Assembly (NCBI GenBank): GCA_021772555.1
Contig: JAJFLT010000024.1
Coordinates: 1 to 12,500, forward strand
Length of the DNA: 12,500 bases
Source: Opitutales bacterium
GTDB taxonomy: Bacteria; Verrucomicrobiota; Verrucomicrobiia; Opitutales; UBA2987
Direction of reading: 5' to 3'
Shown here: positions 1 through 7,116 of the stretch, in pieces
Layout of the letters: every line of letters begins with the position of its first letter
Position numbering within the stretch: position 1 is the first letter of the stretch
Made by a program: the position numbers and the translations under genes
Notes under the pieces: generated by a model
Database searches by the model: none
What the model was told of the DNA's origin: nothing
The model's input: the letters and a program-made list of their open reading frames with translations, nothing else

Positions 1-191
1 GCCCCCCAGGAACTGTTGGTGAACATGTAAACCGGGTCCACGGTCCCGAACAAAGTTTGCAGGCCGGGTTGGACGCGATCGTAGAGCGAGGTAAATTCGG
101 GGGATCGATGGCCGAAAACCGGCGAGGTCATAGCCTCGTAGGTTTTCGCCGAAACCTCCACCGGACCCGGTATATAGAGTTTGTAGCTCAT
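1..191 (-). CDS. Class-V PLP-dependent aminotransferase, N-terminal part (runs off left edge)
   Basis: Reading leftward from an ATG at 191-189, the frame stays open to the window edge, giving 63 residues. The N-terminus starts MSYKLYIPGPVEVS, followed by a segment containing FGHRSPEF and then a TNSSWG stretch. The IPGP...GHRSPEF pattern is typical of the alanine-glyoxylate/serine-pyruvate aminotransferase branch of class-V (fold type I) PLP enzymes, which move amino groups between small amino acids and 2-oxoacids. The PLP lysine and most of the protein lie outside the window, so the substrate cannot be named. Phosphoserine aminotransferase-like or serine-glyoxylate-like roles are both possible. 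No convincing Shine-Dalgarno sequence precedes the start; the upstream leader is AT-rich. Confidence 0.8.
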   Translation of the reverse strand, partial: MSYKLYIPGPVEVSAKTYEAMTSPVFGHRSPEFTSLYDRVQPGLQTLFGTVDPVYMFTNSSWG

Positions 192-238
192 CGAATTTTT
201 ATTAAATTTACCAAAAATATTATGCCCTGACCTGCCAT

Positions 239-364
239 TTACGAATAGGTGGAATTGAAGTCGCCGACGCCCACTGCGTAGAATCGAACCCGATTAGACA
301 TCTCCTCGCAGCAGCATATTCGGTGTTTCGTGAACGGAATCTGACCTAGAAAAGACCCTCTCAC
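239..364 (-). CDS. Possible 41-residue small ORF of unknown function
   Basis: A minus-strand frame opens with GTG at 364-362 and stops with TAA at 241-239. An AAGGA lies 11 bases before the GTG; an internal ATG at 298-296 is directly preceded by GAGGAG, which is too close to be a good ribosome site. The product contains an unusual CCCEE stretch near the middle and ends RFYAVGVGDFNSTYS. No signal peptide or membrane segment is visible, and I recognise no family. It lies on the same strand as, and 47 bases upstream of, the aminotransferase gene, so it could be a leader ORF, a gene remnant or a chance frame. Support is only the plausible composition and the weak ribosome site. Confidence 0.2.
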   Translation of the reverse strand: MRGSFLGQIPFTKHRICCCEEMSNRVRFYAVGVGDFNSTYS

Positions 365-514
365 GGGGCCGTCAATCCTTTATGATTATTTAGTCGATAT
401 TTTTTCGATGAAGGGCAAGATTGGGTAGATTACTTGCCTGCATGAGACAGGCGCCTTCCTCAACGGGATCAGTAGATCCTTTCGTCCTCGCCGAAACCAT
501 CAACTGATTCGAAG

Positions 515-520
515 AGGAGG
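515..520 (+). promoter_or_regulatory. Ribosome binding site of lpxK (decides a TTG start)
   Basis: A perfect AGGAGG lies 9 bases before the TTG at 530 and 21 bases before the next in-frame start, ATG 542. The spacing favours TTG as the true start. It is the clearest Shine-Dalgarno sequence in the window. Confidence 0.75.
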
Positions 521-529
521 TATCGAAAT

Positions 530-1771
530 TTGCAAAATTGCATGATCAGGCATCTGAGAGTCGCACTAGATAACAAGTTCGAGAGTTTCGAGCAATTTAC
601 CATCGACGTGGTTTACGGCAGAAGGACGGGTCGGCTCGTGACCTTCTACCAATGCCTGCTCTTTCTCTTATCCAAGATATTCAGCGCCATCGTGCAGATT
701 CGCATGCTCCTCTACAAAAACCGTATTTTGCATAATAATTACCTCGGTTGCCTTGTCGTGGTGGTTGGCAACCTGACCGTGGGTGGAACCGGAAAGACTC
801 CCGTGGTGGAAAAGTTTGCCCGATCCCTGGCTGATCGCGGGCGCAATGTGGCCATCCTCAGCCGTGGCTACAAAAGTAAAAAGGAGCCGTTGTGGAAAGT
901 TTGGTGGCGTATGATCTCCCATGGCGAACCGACACCGCCCAAAGTGGTCAGTGATGGGAAAAACATTCTCCTCGATTCCCACCATGCCGGGGACGAACCC
1001 TATATGCTGGCCAAAAATTTGCCGGGGGTGGTTGTGGTAGTGGACAAAAACCGCGTCAAGGCCGGATTCTTTGCCATTAAAAAATTCGGGGTGGACACCC
1101 TGATACTCGATGACGGTTTTCAATACCTGAGGCTCAAGGGCCAGCTCAACCTCCTGCTGATCGACAAAACGAACCCTTTCGGCAACGGCAATCTTCTGCC
1201 CAGAGGTATCTTGCGGGAGCCGGTCAAGCATATCCGGCGCGCGTCCTATGTATTCATCACCAAGTCGAATGGGCAGAGGGATTACGAATTGGAATCGCTT
1301 GTCCAGCGCTATAAGCCCGGGGCGGAAATAATCGACTGCGCCCATCGCCCGCAATACTTGCACGAGGTCAACGGGACCGGCCGTATGGAATTGTCCGCCT
1401 TGCAGGGGAAAAGAATCGGCGCTTTCAGCGGCATCGCTGTGCCCGAGAGTTTCGAGCGGTTTTTGTGGGATTTTGGGGCCGAGGTGCGTTACAACCAGCG
1501 TTTTCTCGATCACCACCGGTTCACGGAGAAGGAACTCAAACAGATGTTCGGCAGAGTAAAAGTAGCGGGGCTCGATATGGTTGTAACGACGGAAAAAGAT
1601 GCCGTCCGTATAAGCCCGGATTTTACTCCGGGAATACCTTTTTATTATTTGAGGCTGGAAGTGGATATCCTCAATGGGGTCGCTGATTTTGAAGAAGCCG
1701 TCTCCCGCATTTGTTTTCCTAAGAAGAAAATGCGCTCCACGCGGCCGCCGTTTCAAGGCGGGGGAGCTTAA
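530..1771 (+). CDS. lpxK: Tetraacyldisaccharide 4'-kinase (lipid A biosynthesis)
   Basis: LpxK transfers the ATP gamma-phosphate to the 4' position of the tetraacylated disaccharide-1-phosphate to make lipid IVA, at the inner face of the cytoplasmic membrane. The family hallmarks are all present: a hydrophobic, membrane-associating stretch at about residues 39-62, the P-loop GNLTVGGTGKTP at 80-91, SRGY at 111-114, AGDEP at 153-157, DDGFQYLRL at 194-202, LLPRGILREP at 222-231, DHH at 327-329 and TTEKDAVR at 353-360. At 413 residues it is longer than the roughly 330-residue enterobacterial enzyme. The extra length comes from about 30 N-terminal residues, a longer segment between SRGY and AGDEP, and a basic, glycine-rich tail. 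The TTG start is chosen for the AGGAGG 9 bases upstream; ATG 542 is the alternative. The gene implies an LPS-bearing outer membrane. Confidence 0.95.
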   Translation: MQNCMIRHLRVALDNKFESFEQFTIDVVYGRRTGRLVTFYQCLLFLLSKIFSAIVQIRMLLYKNRILHNNYLGCLVVVVGNLTVGGTGKTPVVEKFARSLADRGRNVAILSRGYKSKKEPLWKVWWRMISHGEPTPPKVVSDGKNILLDSHHAGDEPYMLAKNLPGVVVVVDKNRVKAGFFAIKKFGVDTLILDDGFQYLRLKGQLNLLLIDKTNPFGNGNLLPRGILREPVKHIRRASYVFITKSNGQRDYELESLVQRYKPGAEIIDCAHRPQYLHEVNGTGRMELSALQGKRIGAFSGIAVPESFERFLWDFGAEVRYNQRFLDHHRFTEKELKQMFGRVKVAGLDMVVTTEKDAVRISPDFTPGIPFYYLRLEVDILNGVADFEEAVSRICFPKKKMRSTRPPFQGGGA

Positions 1772-1861
1772 AACTGAGCTTGAGGATTATCGTTGTCGTC
1801 TCCAAGTTAATCAGCTTTAAGAATTTGCAATTCAGGTTAGGTAGAATTATATTTCCAGGAA

Positions 1862-3076
1862 ATGTCGAATAAAGTAGCAATCGGTGAACGGAGCGCGGTT
1901 AAGGATACCCGCGACCTCGAGATCAAGGACGCCCAGTTGATTTTTGAAACTGTGTGGGCAAACCTTTTGGAGGAATTCGGGGAAGACGGTATCCGTTTTC
2001 CCAATGAAATATTCTGGCTCAATGGAGCACCGGGAGCAGGGAAGGGGACCCAGACGGATTTTATCACGCACTTCCGGGACATGACGGCAAAGCCGATTGT
2101 CGTAAGCGATTTACTGGAAAGCCCCGAGGCGGCGCGGATGAAAGACGCCGGGCTTATGGTGGGCGACCGCGAAGTGACTTCCCTGGTTTTAAAAAAATTG
2201 CTGGATTCGGAATACGAAAGCGGCGCTGTCATCGATGGCTATCCCCGCACAAAGGTGCAGGTAGAGTGCCTGAAATTATTATTCAATAAAGTAATTCAGC
2301 TTAGGCGCAACCGACTTGAGAATGGGTTTAAAGATGTCCTGAAAAAGTTTACTTTCCATATCGTGGTGCTCTTCATCGATGAAGCTGAGAGCATCGCCCG
2401 GCAGCTTTTGCGGGGGCGCCGAAGTATGGAGCATAACGAGCAGGTGCGCACCTCGGGAATGGGGAAAATCAAAGAATTGCGCAAGACCGATCTCAGTGAG
2501 GAAGCTGCCCGCAGCCGTTACAACACCTTCAAAGAGATAACTTACGAAGCGCTCAAGTCCCTTCGGGAAGTGTTTTACTATCATTTCATCGATGCCCATG
2601 GGAGTATCCCGGAAGTCCAGGGCCTCATCGTCAAGGAACTGCGCTATCAGAGTTCCCTCGAATTGGAGGGCCCAACCTATGATCGGCTCCAGACCATTCC
2701 CGTGGCCAGCAACATCGTGATCCACGCCAGGCAGGAATTGATCCGGCGGTTGGATGACTACGAGCGGAACCACACCGAATTGTTCAAAAAAGTGGTAGTG
2801 TTGATACAAACCAAATTTTTGCCCATAGTGGTAAAGCATGCCATATCGGGGATGGCTTATATCAATTCGGAATCCGAAACATTTGGCGACCCGAAGGCCT
2901 TGGCCATGTTGATCGATATTTTTTCCGAACGCGGGTATCACGCGGTAGTGGATATACGCCGGTATCAGGTTCCAGATAAAATCGACCGGGATACTTTTGA
3001 GATCATCACCAGAACCAAGCAGTGCTATCGTTTCCGCATCAGTTTCGCGGGTTCAGAAATACGCCGGGGGCGTTAA
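1862..3076 (+). CDS. Adenylate kinase-like nucleoside monophosphate kinase with C-terminal extension
   Basis: The first about 265 residues look like an adenylate kinase: P-loop GAPGAGKGTQ at 55-64, an NMP-binding SDLL at 82-85, the family signature DGYPRTKVQ at 125-133 (usual form DGFPRT), and a lid-like region with RQLLRGRR at 180-187 and TDLSEEAARSRY at 209-220. Enzymes of this fold interconvert nucleoside mono-, di- and triphosphates in the cytoplasm. At 404 residues it is nearly twice the usual length of about 215. About 50 residues precede the P-loop, and residues 271-404 form an extra region I cannot assign, with a basic final stretch. No good Shine-Dalgarno is seen; an AGGA sits only one base before the ATG. 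The gene follows lpxK by 90 bases. Whether it is the cell's main adenylate kinase or a specialised paralogue cannot be told from here. Confidence 0.8.
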   Translation: MSNKVAIGERSAVKDTRDLEIKDAQLIFETVWANLLEEFGEDGIRFPNEIFWLNGAPGAGKGTQTDFITHFRDMTAKPIVVSDLLESPEAARMKDAGLMVGDREVTSLVLKKLLDSEYESGAVIDGYPRTKVQVECLKLLFNKVIQLRRNRLENGFKDVLKKFTFHIVVLFIDEAESIARQLLRGRRSMEHNEQVRTSGMGKIKELRKTDLSEEAARSRYNTFKEITYEALKSLREVFYYHFIDAHGSIPEVQGLIVKELRYQSSLELEGPTYDRLQTIPVASNIVIHARQELIRRLDDYERNHTELFKKVVVLIQTKFLPIVVKHAISGMAYINSESETFGDPKALAMLIDIFSERGYHAVVDIRRYQVPDKIDRDTFEIITRTKQCYRFRISFAGSEIRRGR

Positions 3077-3200
3077 CTGGGCAATTTTTTCAGTGATGGG
3101 TGCCCGGGCGGAGCCGCTGTAGGAGCGATTTGTTTAGCATCACTCTTTACTGCCTTTGCAGGTATTGCGTTTTTAAAGAATCGTTGAATACTCCCGCCCT

Positions 3201-4313
3201 ATGGATCCAAGGTTAAACAGATTGGCGGAAATTCTGACCGGATTTTCGGTTAAATTGAAACGGGGCGAAAAGGTTCTCATCGACGCCTATGATGTGCCTG
3301 ACGATATGATTGTGGCGCTGGTGCGGGCCGCCCGTAAACGCAAGGCAATCCCCTTTGTGCAAATCAATCATGGGCGTATTTCAAGGGAATTATTGCGCGA
3401 TAGCTCGGAGGAGCAGTTCAAGATCGCCTCTCGCCTCGAGTTGCGGCGCATGAAGCAAATGGATGCCTATATTGCTCTGCGAGGCTCCCACAATATTTTT
3501 GAACTTTCGGATGTGCCCTCAGCGAAAATGAAGATGGCCCTCAGCATCATGCGACCGGTAATCGATTGGAGGGTGAAGAAAACCAAATGGGTGGTTCTGC
3601 GGTGGCCGACGCCCGCCATGGCCCAGCAGGCTTCTCTCAGCACGGAAGCTTTTGAAGACTTTTATTTCCGTGTCTGTACCCTCGATTACTCTCGCATGAT
3701 TCCCGGCATGAGGGCGCTGAAAAAATTGATGGACCGAACCGACAAAGTTCACCTTACCGCAAAGGGTACGGATTTGCGCTTTTCGATCAAAGATATCGGT
3801 TCGGTGCCCTGCGGCGGCGAATATAATATCCCTGATGGTGAGGTCTTTTCCTGTCCGCTAAAAACCAGCGTAGAGGGCCATGTAACTTTTAATGTACCTT
3901 CAGTTTATCAAGGAGATTCGTTTGACAATGTGCGACTGGAATTTGCCAAAGGGCGTATCATAAAGGCAACATCCAACCAGAATTCCCGGAAATTGAATAA
4001 AATCCTCAACTCCGATGCCGGGGCGCGCTATATTGGTGAATTCGCCATCGGTTTCAACCCCCACATCCTGGAACCGATGAGTGATATCCTCTTCGATGAA
4101 AAAATCGCCGGTTCCTTTCATTTTACGCCCGGCCAGGCCTATGAGGAAGCCAACAACGGCAACCGTTCCCAGGTACACTGGGATATGGTATGTATCCAAC
4201 GCCCCGAATACGGCGGAGGAGAAATCCACTTCGACGGCAAGCTCATTCGCAAAGACGGCCTCTTCATCCCAAAATCCCTGCAAAAACTAAACCCCGAATA
4301 CCTCCTGGGTTAA
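3201..4313 (+). CDS. M29-family metalloaminopeptidase (AmpS/thermophilic aminopeptidase type)
   Basis: This 370-residue protein has the two-part layout of M29 aminopeptidases: an N-terminal region containing RGEKVLIDAYDVPDD and a C-terminal metal-binding region. The expected ligand motifs are in order: IPDGEVF (Glu214), GEFAIGFNP (Glu280), FHFTPGQAY (His307 and Tyr314) and VHWDMV (His326 and Asp328). M29 enzymes use a two-metal centre to remove N-terminal residues from peptides, usually with broad specificity, in the cytoplasm. All key residues seem present, so the enzyme should be active. No signal peptide is visible. The 124 bases upstream contain no clear promoter or Shine-Dalgarno; the ATG at 3201 fits the family N-terminus. 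Confidence 0.9.
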   Translation: MDPRLNRLAEILTGFSVKLKRGEKVLIDAYDVPDDMIVALVRAARKRKAIPFVQINHGRISRELLRDSSEEQFKIASRLELRRMKQMDAYIALRGSHNIFELSDVPSAKMKMALSIMRPVIDWRVKKTKWVVLRWPTPAMAQQASLSTEAFEDFYFRVCTLDYSRMIPGMRALKKLMDRTDKVHLTAKGTDLRFSIKDIGSVPCGGEYNIPDGEVFSCPLKTSVEGHVTFNVPSVYQGDSFDNVRLEFAKGRIIKATSNQNSRKLNKILNSDAGARYIGEFAIGFNPHILEPMSDILFDEKIAGSFHFTPGQAYEEANNGNRSQVHWDMVCIQRPEYGGGEIHFDGKLIRKDGLFIPKSLQKLNPEYLLG

Positions 4314-4338
4314 ACCGGGTATGGCTCGCTGGTTTTAA
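4310..4338 (+). repeat. Imperfect inverted repeat just after the aminopeptidase stop
   Basis: TTAAACC at 4310-4316, overlapping the stop codon, is matched by GGTTTTAA at 4331-4338 (one extra T), with a 14-base loop. It could form a weak hairpin but has no following T-run long enough to call a Rho-independent terminator. It may be chance. Confidence 0.2.
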
Positions 4339-4420
4339 ACGCGGGTGATACGAATCCTCGTTCGACCAAAGCCGGAGAGCCTGATTGGATTTGTATGAAC
4401 GCTGAAACTTTCTATACGAT

Positions 4421-6010
4421 ATGACTATAACAATACGGATAGTATGGGTTTTATTGATGGGCCTTACTCCCTTAATCTTGGAAGCTGGCGATACTATTAA
4501 AATTGAGAAAGGGATTTCCCAATTGTTTGTAGATGATGCTCTAATCGAATCAAGTGAGGGCTTGGTGCGGACACTCCACCAGCCGATTAAGGATTACGGA
4601 GGTGATCGGCCGGTAATTGCGGTGGACAAGGCCTTTGGTAAATATCCGGCGACGCTGGAGGCTAACGGTACCATTGTTTTTGATCCCGGACTGAAGAAAT
4701 ATGTGATGTATGTCCTGGTCTTCGCAGCGTCGCTGGGCAAGCAAGAACCGGACGGTTGGCAGCGCACGCACCTGCTTCGCTACACCTCGAAAGACGGACT
4801 GGATTGGATGGCCGGGGACGACGGCGAACGAGAGCAGGTTTATCCGCGTTCACGAATGGATCTATATGATTCGGAGAGCGGGAAATATGCTACCAATATC
4901 GACCTGACTTCCTTTTATTATGATGTGGACGACAAGTCCCATCCATACAAAGGTTGGATATGGTTTTCCAATTGGGATGACGGCCGTGAAGGCGCTTATT
5001 TTATGCGCTCAGCCGATGGGAAGCATTGGGAACGGGGAGAGCAACTGCTTGTTTACAGAACGCATACCTTTGTTCAAAATGGACGGGCGATGGAGGGGGC
5101 GGGAGATGTTTCCACCTTTTACCCCGACCCCGGGACAAATCGTTTTTTGGCTCTGATCAAGTTTTTTCAAAGTGATAATGATGCAGTTACCAACAACTTG
5201 TTTCGTTCACGGGCCTATCTTTTTGTCGACCGCATGGATGAGCCCATCGACCTGGATCGGATTCGGGAAATCGATCTGATTCCGACCGGGAACGGAACGG
5301 ATGGTGACGAGATATATGATGAGTATTACGGATCAAGTGCGTGGCGTTACGGGTCGCAATGGCTGGGTCTCTTGAAAATATGGCATGGCAAGGGAGATTA
5401 TCCGTACTCGTCGGCGGGGTGTGCCTACTTCAAGCTCGTTACGAGCCGGGACGGCCTTCATTGGGATAAGGTCGCATTCAATAACCCGAACGGGCAACCG
5501 GAGGTGTTTCTGCCTAATGGCAAAGAAGGAGGCAATAACGGCCAAAACGATGGAGGGTATATGACCGATTTCAGCCATAGCCCCATCCGTATAGGAGACG
5601 ACCTTGTTTTTTATTACGGTTCGTCATCTTACGGCAAAAGATCTCCCGACGACGTGCGCGTAACCGGTGGCGGCATTTTTCGTGCCCGCTTGCGGGTGGA
5701 TGGATTCGTCTCCGTGGATAAGGGATCTCTGACCACACCTGCGTTGAAATTCGATGGCAAAGAACTTTTCGTTAACAGCAAGGGAACGGTGAAAATCGAA
5801 ATCTTGGACAGCAACGGCAAACGACTCGCTAGCGCACGTGCGGTGGGAGACAATATACGGCATCGCGTGCGGTTCAAAGGCAAGTCAATCGGAAGTCTGG
5901 TAAACAAAGGTGATATTCACTTCCGTTTCACAGTGAGAGATGGAAGTGAGCTCTATTCTTTTGTTGTTGAACAAGTGGTATTAAACTTTATTCAAACCGA
6001 GCCAAAGTAG
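4421..6010 (+). CDS. Secreted beta-propeller protein, glycosidase/sialidase-like fold, substrate unknown
   Basis: The 529-residue product starts with a signal-peptide-like segment (MTITIRIVWVLLMGLTP, probable cleavage near residue 22), so it should be exported. The mature protein starts with SQLFVDDALIE and RTLHQP, an opening I associate with a large, poorly characterised family in Planctomycetes and Verrucomicrobia that resembles five-bladed GH32/GH43-type propellers. Three Asp-box-like motifs support a propeller: SKDGLDW at 123-129, SADGKHW at 197-203 and SRDGLHW at 342-348. From about residue 420 a C-terminal beta-sandwich-like region follows, starting GGIFRARLRVDGFVS and ending near LYSFVV. 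A role in polysaccharide or glycoconjugate breakdown is likely but inferred; catalytic residues cannot be assigned. No sulfatase, transporter or regulator gene adjoins it. There is no clear Shine-Dalgarno. TATACG lies 2 bases before the ATG, so a later start is possible. Confidence 0.8.
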   Translation: MTITIRIVWVLLMGLTPLILEAGDTIKIEKGISQLFVDDALIESSEGLVRTLHQPIKDYGGDRPVIAVDKAFGKYPATLEANGTIVFDPGLKKYVMYVLVFAASLGKQEPDGWQRTHLLRYTSKDGLDWMAGDDGEREQVYPRSRMDLYDSESGKYATNIDLTSFYYDVDDKSHPYKGWIWFSNWDDGREGAYFMRSADGKHWERGEQLLVYRTHTFVQNGRAMEGAGDVSTFYPDPGTNRFLALIKFFQSDNDAVTNNLFRSRAYLFVDRMDEPIDLDRIREIDLIPTGNGTDGDEIYDEYYGSSAWRYGSQWLGLLKIWHGKGDYPYSSAGCAYFKLVTSRDGLHWDKVAFNNPNGQPEVFLPNGKEGGNNGQNDGGYMTDFSHSPIRIGDDLVFYYGSSSYGKRSPDDVRVTGGGIFRARLRVDGFVSVDKGSLTTPALKFDGKELFVNSKGTVKIEILDSNGKRLASARAVGDNIRHRVRFKGKSIGSLVNKGDIHFRFTVRDGSELYSFVVEQVVLNFIQTEPK

Positions 6011-6117
6011 CCAAAACTAGGTTTCCGGTAGTGTCATATTTGGGTGGCCAATGCTTGAAAAATCACTTAACTTGGTTGTTTTAGGCTATAACGGATTACA
6101 CGAATTTAGACAGATTT

Positions 6118-7116
6118 ATGGGTTATCAGGAGAACAGGGAAATCGTCGATTTAATACAATGGCTACCGAAAACGGAGACTCATTTGCACATTGAGGGGGC
6201 GTTGCCTTTTCACCTGTTGCAGGAACTGGATCCCGAGCGATATAAATCGCTTCCGGTAGGCTGGGGACAGGACTTTAAATATGATACTTTCAAGCAATTC
6301 GAGGACGAACTCCTAGGCATGGTCAATCACTGGTACACTTCTCCCGAACGTTATCATATTGCCGCCAAAGAGATTTTTCATTCCCTGGCCGAACAAAATG
6401 TAAAATACCTGGAACTCAGTTTTCACGCGGGAATGGTTGAACTGCACGATTTGCATGGCCCGGAAGTTGTGGCCGCGATCAAGAGCGCCGCACCCGTGGA
6501 ATTGGAGGTGCGCGTTTTTATGGGAATGCTGCGGAATCATTACAACGAGAAGATGGCCCCGATTCTCGACGAGTGCCCCAGTTGGGAAGGACTTGACGGC
6601 ATCGACCTGCATGGCCCCGAATTAATGCCCATCGAGTCGTGGAAAGAACGTCTTTGGAAAGCGGCTCGCGATGCGGGCCTGGAAACGAAAGCCCACGCCG
6701 GAGAATTCGGGGGCGCCGATTATGTGCGCGATGCCATTGAGTTGCTCGAGGTGAAAAGAGTCCAGCACGGGATTCGGGCCATCGAAGATCCAGAAGTGGT
6801 GCAAATGGTGTTGGATCGCGATGTCACCTTTGACACCTGTCCCATCAGCAATGTGAAGCTCGATGTGGTGGAAACGATGGAGGACCATCCCATTCGCCAA
6901 TTATTCGACCAAGGGGTCCGCTGCACCATCAGCACGGACGATCCACTATCCTTTGGCAACCGCCTGGTGGACGAGTATGAGGCTTTGTCGGTAGACCTTT
7001 TCACCACGGTGGAATTGGCCAAGATCGCCCGCAATGGTTTTGATGTGGCGCTTATGTCTGATGAAGACAAGGCACCTTTCATTTCTCAGATAGATTCTTT
7101 CATTGCGGAGAATTAA
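6118..7116 (+). CDS. add: Adenosine deaminase family amidohydrolase
   Basis: The protein has the zinc-site motifs of the adenosine/adenine/AMP deaminase family in order: THLHIEGAL (His22, His24), KAHAGE (His193 and the catalytic Glu196), QHGI (His217) and STDDP (Asp274, Asp275). GIDLHGPE at 161-168 matches the Gly-x-Asp-Leu-x-Gly-x-Glu pattern of adenosine deaminases better than adenine deaminases. The expected reaction is hydrolytic deamination of adenosine or deoxyadenosine to inosine or deoxyinosine in purine salvage. Its length, 332 residues, is normal. Related enzymes act on adenine or on aminofutalosine in menaquinone synthesis, and sequence alone does not exclude these. The ATG at 6118 has no evident Shine-Dalgarno. 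The stop codon directly touches the start of the next gene. Confidence 0.85.
   Translation: MGYQENREIVDLIQWLPKTETHLHIEGALPFHLLQELDPERYKSLPVGWGQDFKYDTFKQFEDELLGMVNHWYTSPERYHIAAKEIFHSLAEQNVKYLELSFHAGMVELHDLHGPEVVAAIKSAAPVELEVRVFMGMLRNHYNEKMAPILDECPSWEGLDGIDLHGPELMPIESWKERLWKAARDAGLETKAHAGEFGGADYVRDAIELLEVKRVQHGIRAIEDPEVVQMVLDRDVTFDTCPISNVKLDVVETMEDHPIRQLFDQGVRCTISTDDPLSFGNRLVDEYEALSVDLFTTVELAKIARNGFDVALMSDEDKAPFISQIDSFIAEN
7106..7110 (+). promoter_or_regulatory. Probable ribosome binding site of the pseudouridine synthase gene
   Basis: CGGAG at 7106-7110 lies inside the last codons of the deaminase gene, 6 bases before a TTG at 7117 and 21 bases before the next in-frame ATG at 7132. The spacing favours the TTG, which directly follows the deaminase stop codon TAA (7114-7116). 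Such an arrangement suggests translational coupling. Confidence 0.45.

Larger units (their letters stand above)
192..529. other. Intergenic region between divergent aminotransferase and lpxK genes
   Basis: This 338-base spacer must carry the promoters of both divergent genes, but I could not identify a convincing -35/-10 pair for either. It contains one small minus-strand ORF (239-364, listed separately), a small hairpin at 436-452 (stem GCCTG/CAGGC, 7-base loop) inside the presumed lpxK leader, and the strong lpxK ribosome binding site at 515-520. A GGTTCGATTC string on the minus strand around 281-290 resembles a tRNA T-loop, but the flanking bases do not pair and no acceptor stem is present. 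Nothing else is recognised. Confidence 0.5.

Noticed and set aside
255..284. TTGAAG and TAGAAT with 18-base spacing as an lpxK promoter
   Set aside because: The hexamers match only partly and the site lies about 245 bases before lpxK; such matches are expected by chance.
279..296. A tRNA T-loop-like string (GGTTCGATTC on the minus strand)
   Set aside because: The bases flanking the TTCGATT loop pair at only two positions, and no acceptor, D or anticodon arm could be found nearby.
668..1756. A 362-codon open frame on the minus strand, antisense to lpxK
   Set aside because: It lies fully inside lpxK, whose product has all family motifs; the antisense translation has no recognisable motifs and is a codon-bias shadow.
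2279..2941. A 220-codon open frame antisense to the adenylate-kinase-like gene
   Set aside because: No family features; the plus-strand frame has a P-loop and kinase signature. It is a shadow.
3061..3089. A hairpin (ACGCC/GGCGT) at the end of the adenylate-kinase-like gene, followed by a run of six T
   Set aside because: The T-run starts about ten bases after the stem and the stem is only five base pairs, so it is not a convincing Rho-independent terminator.
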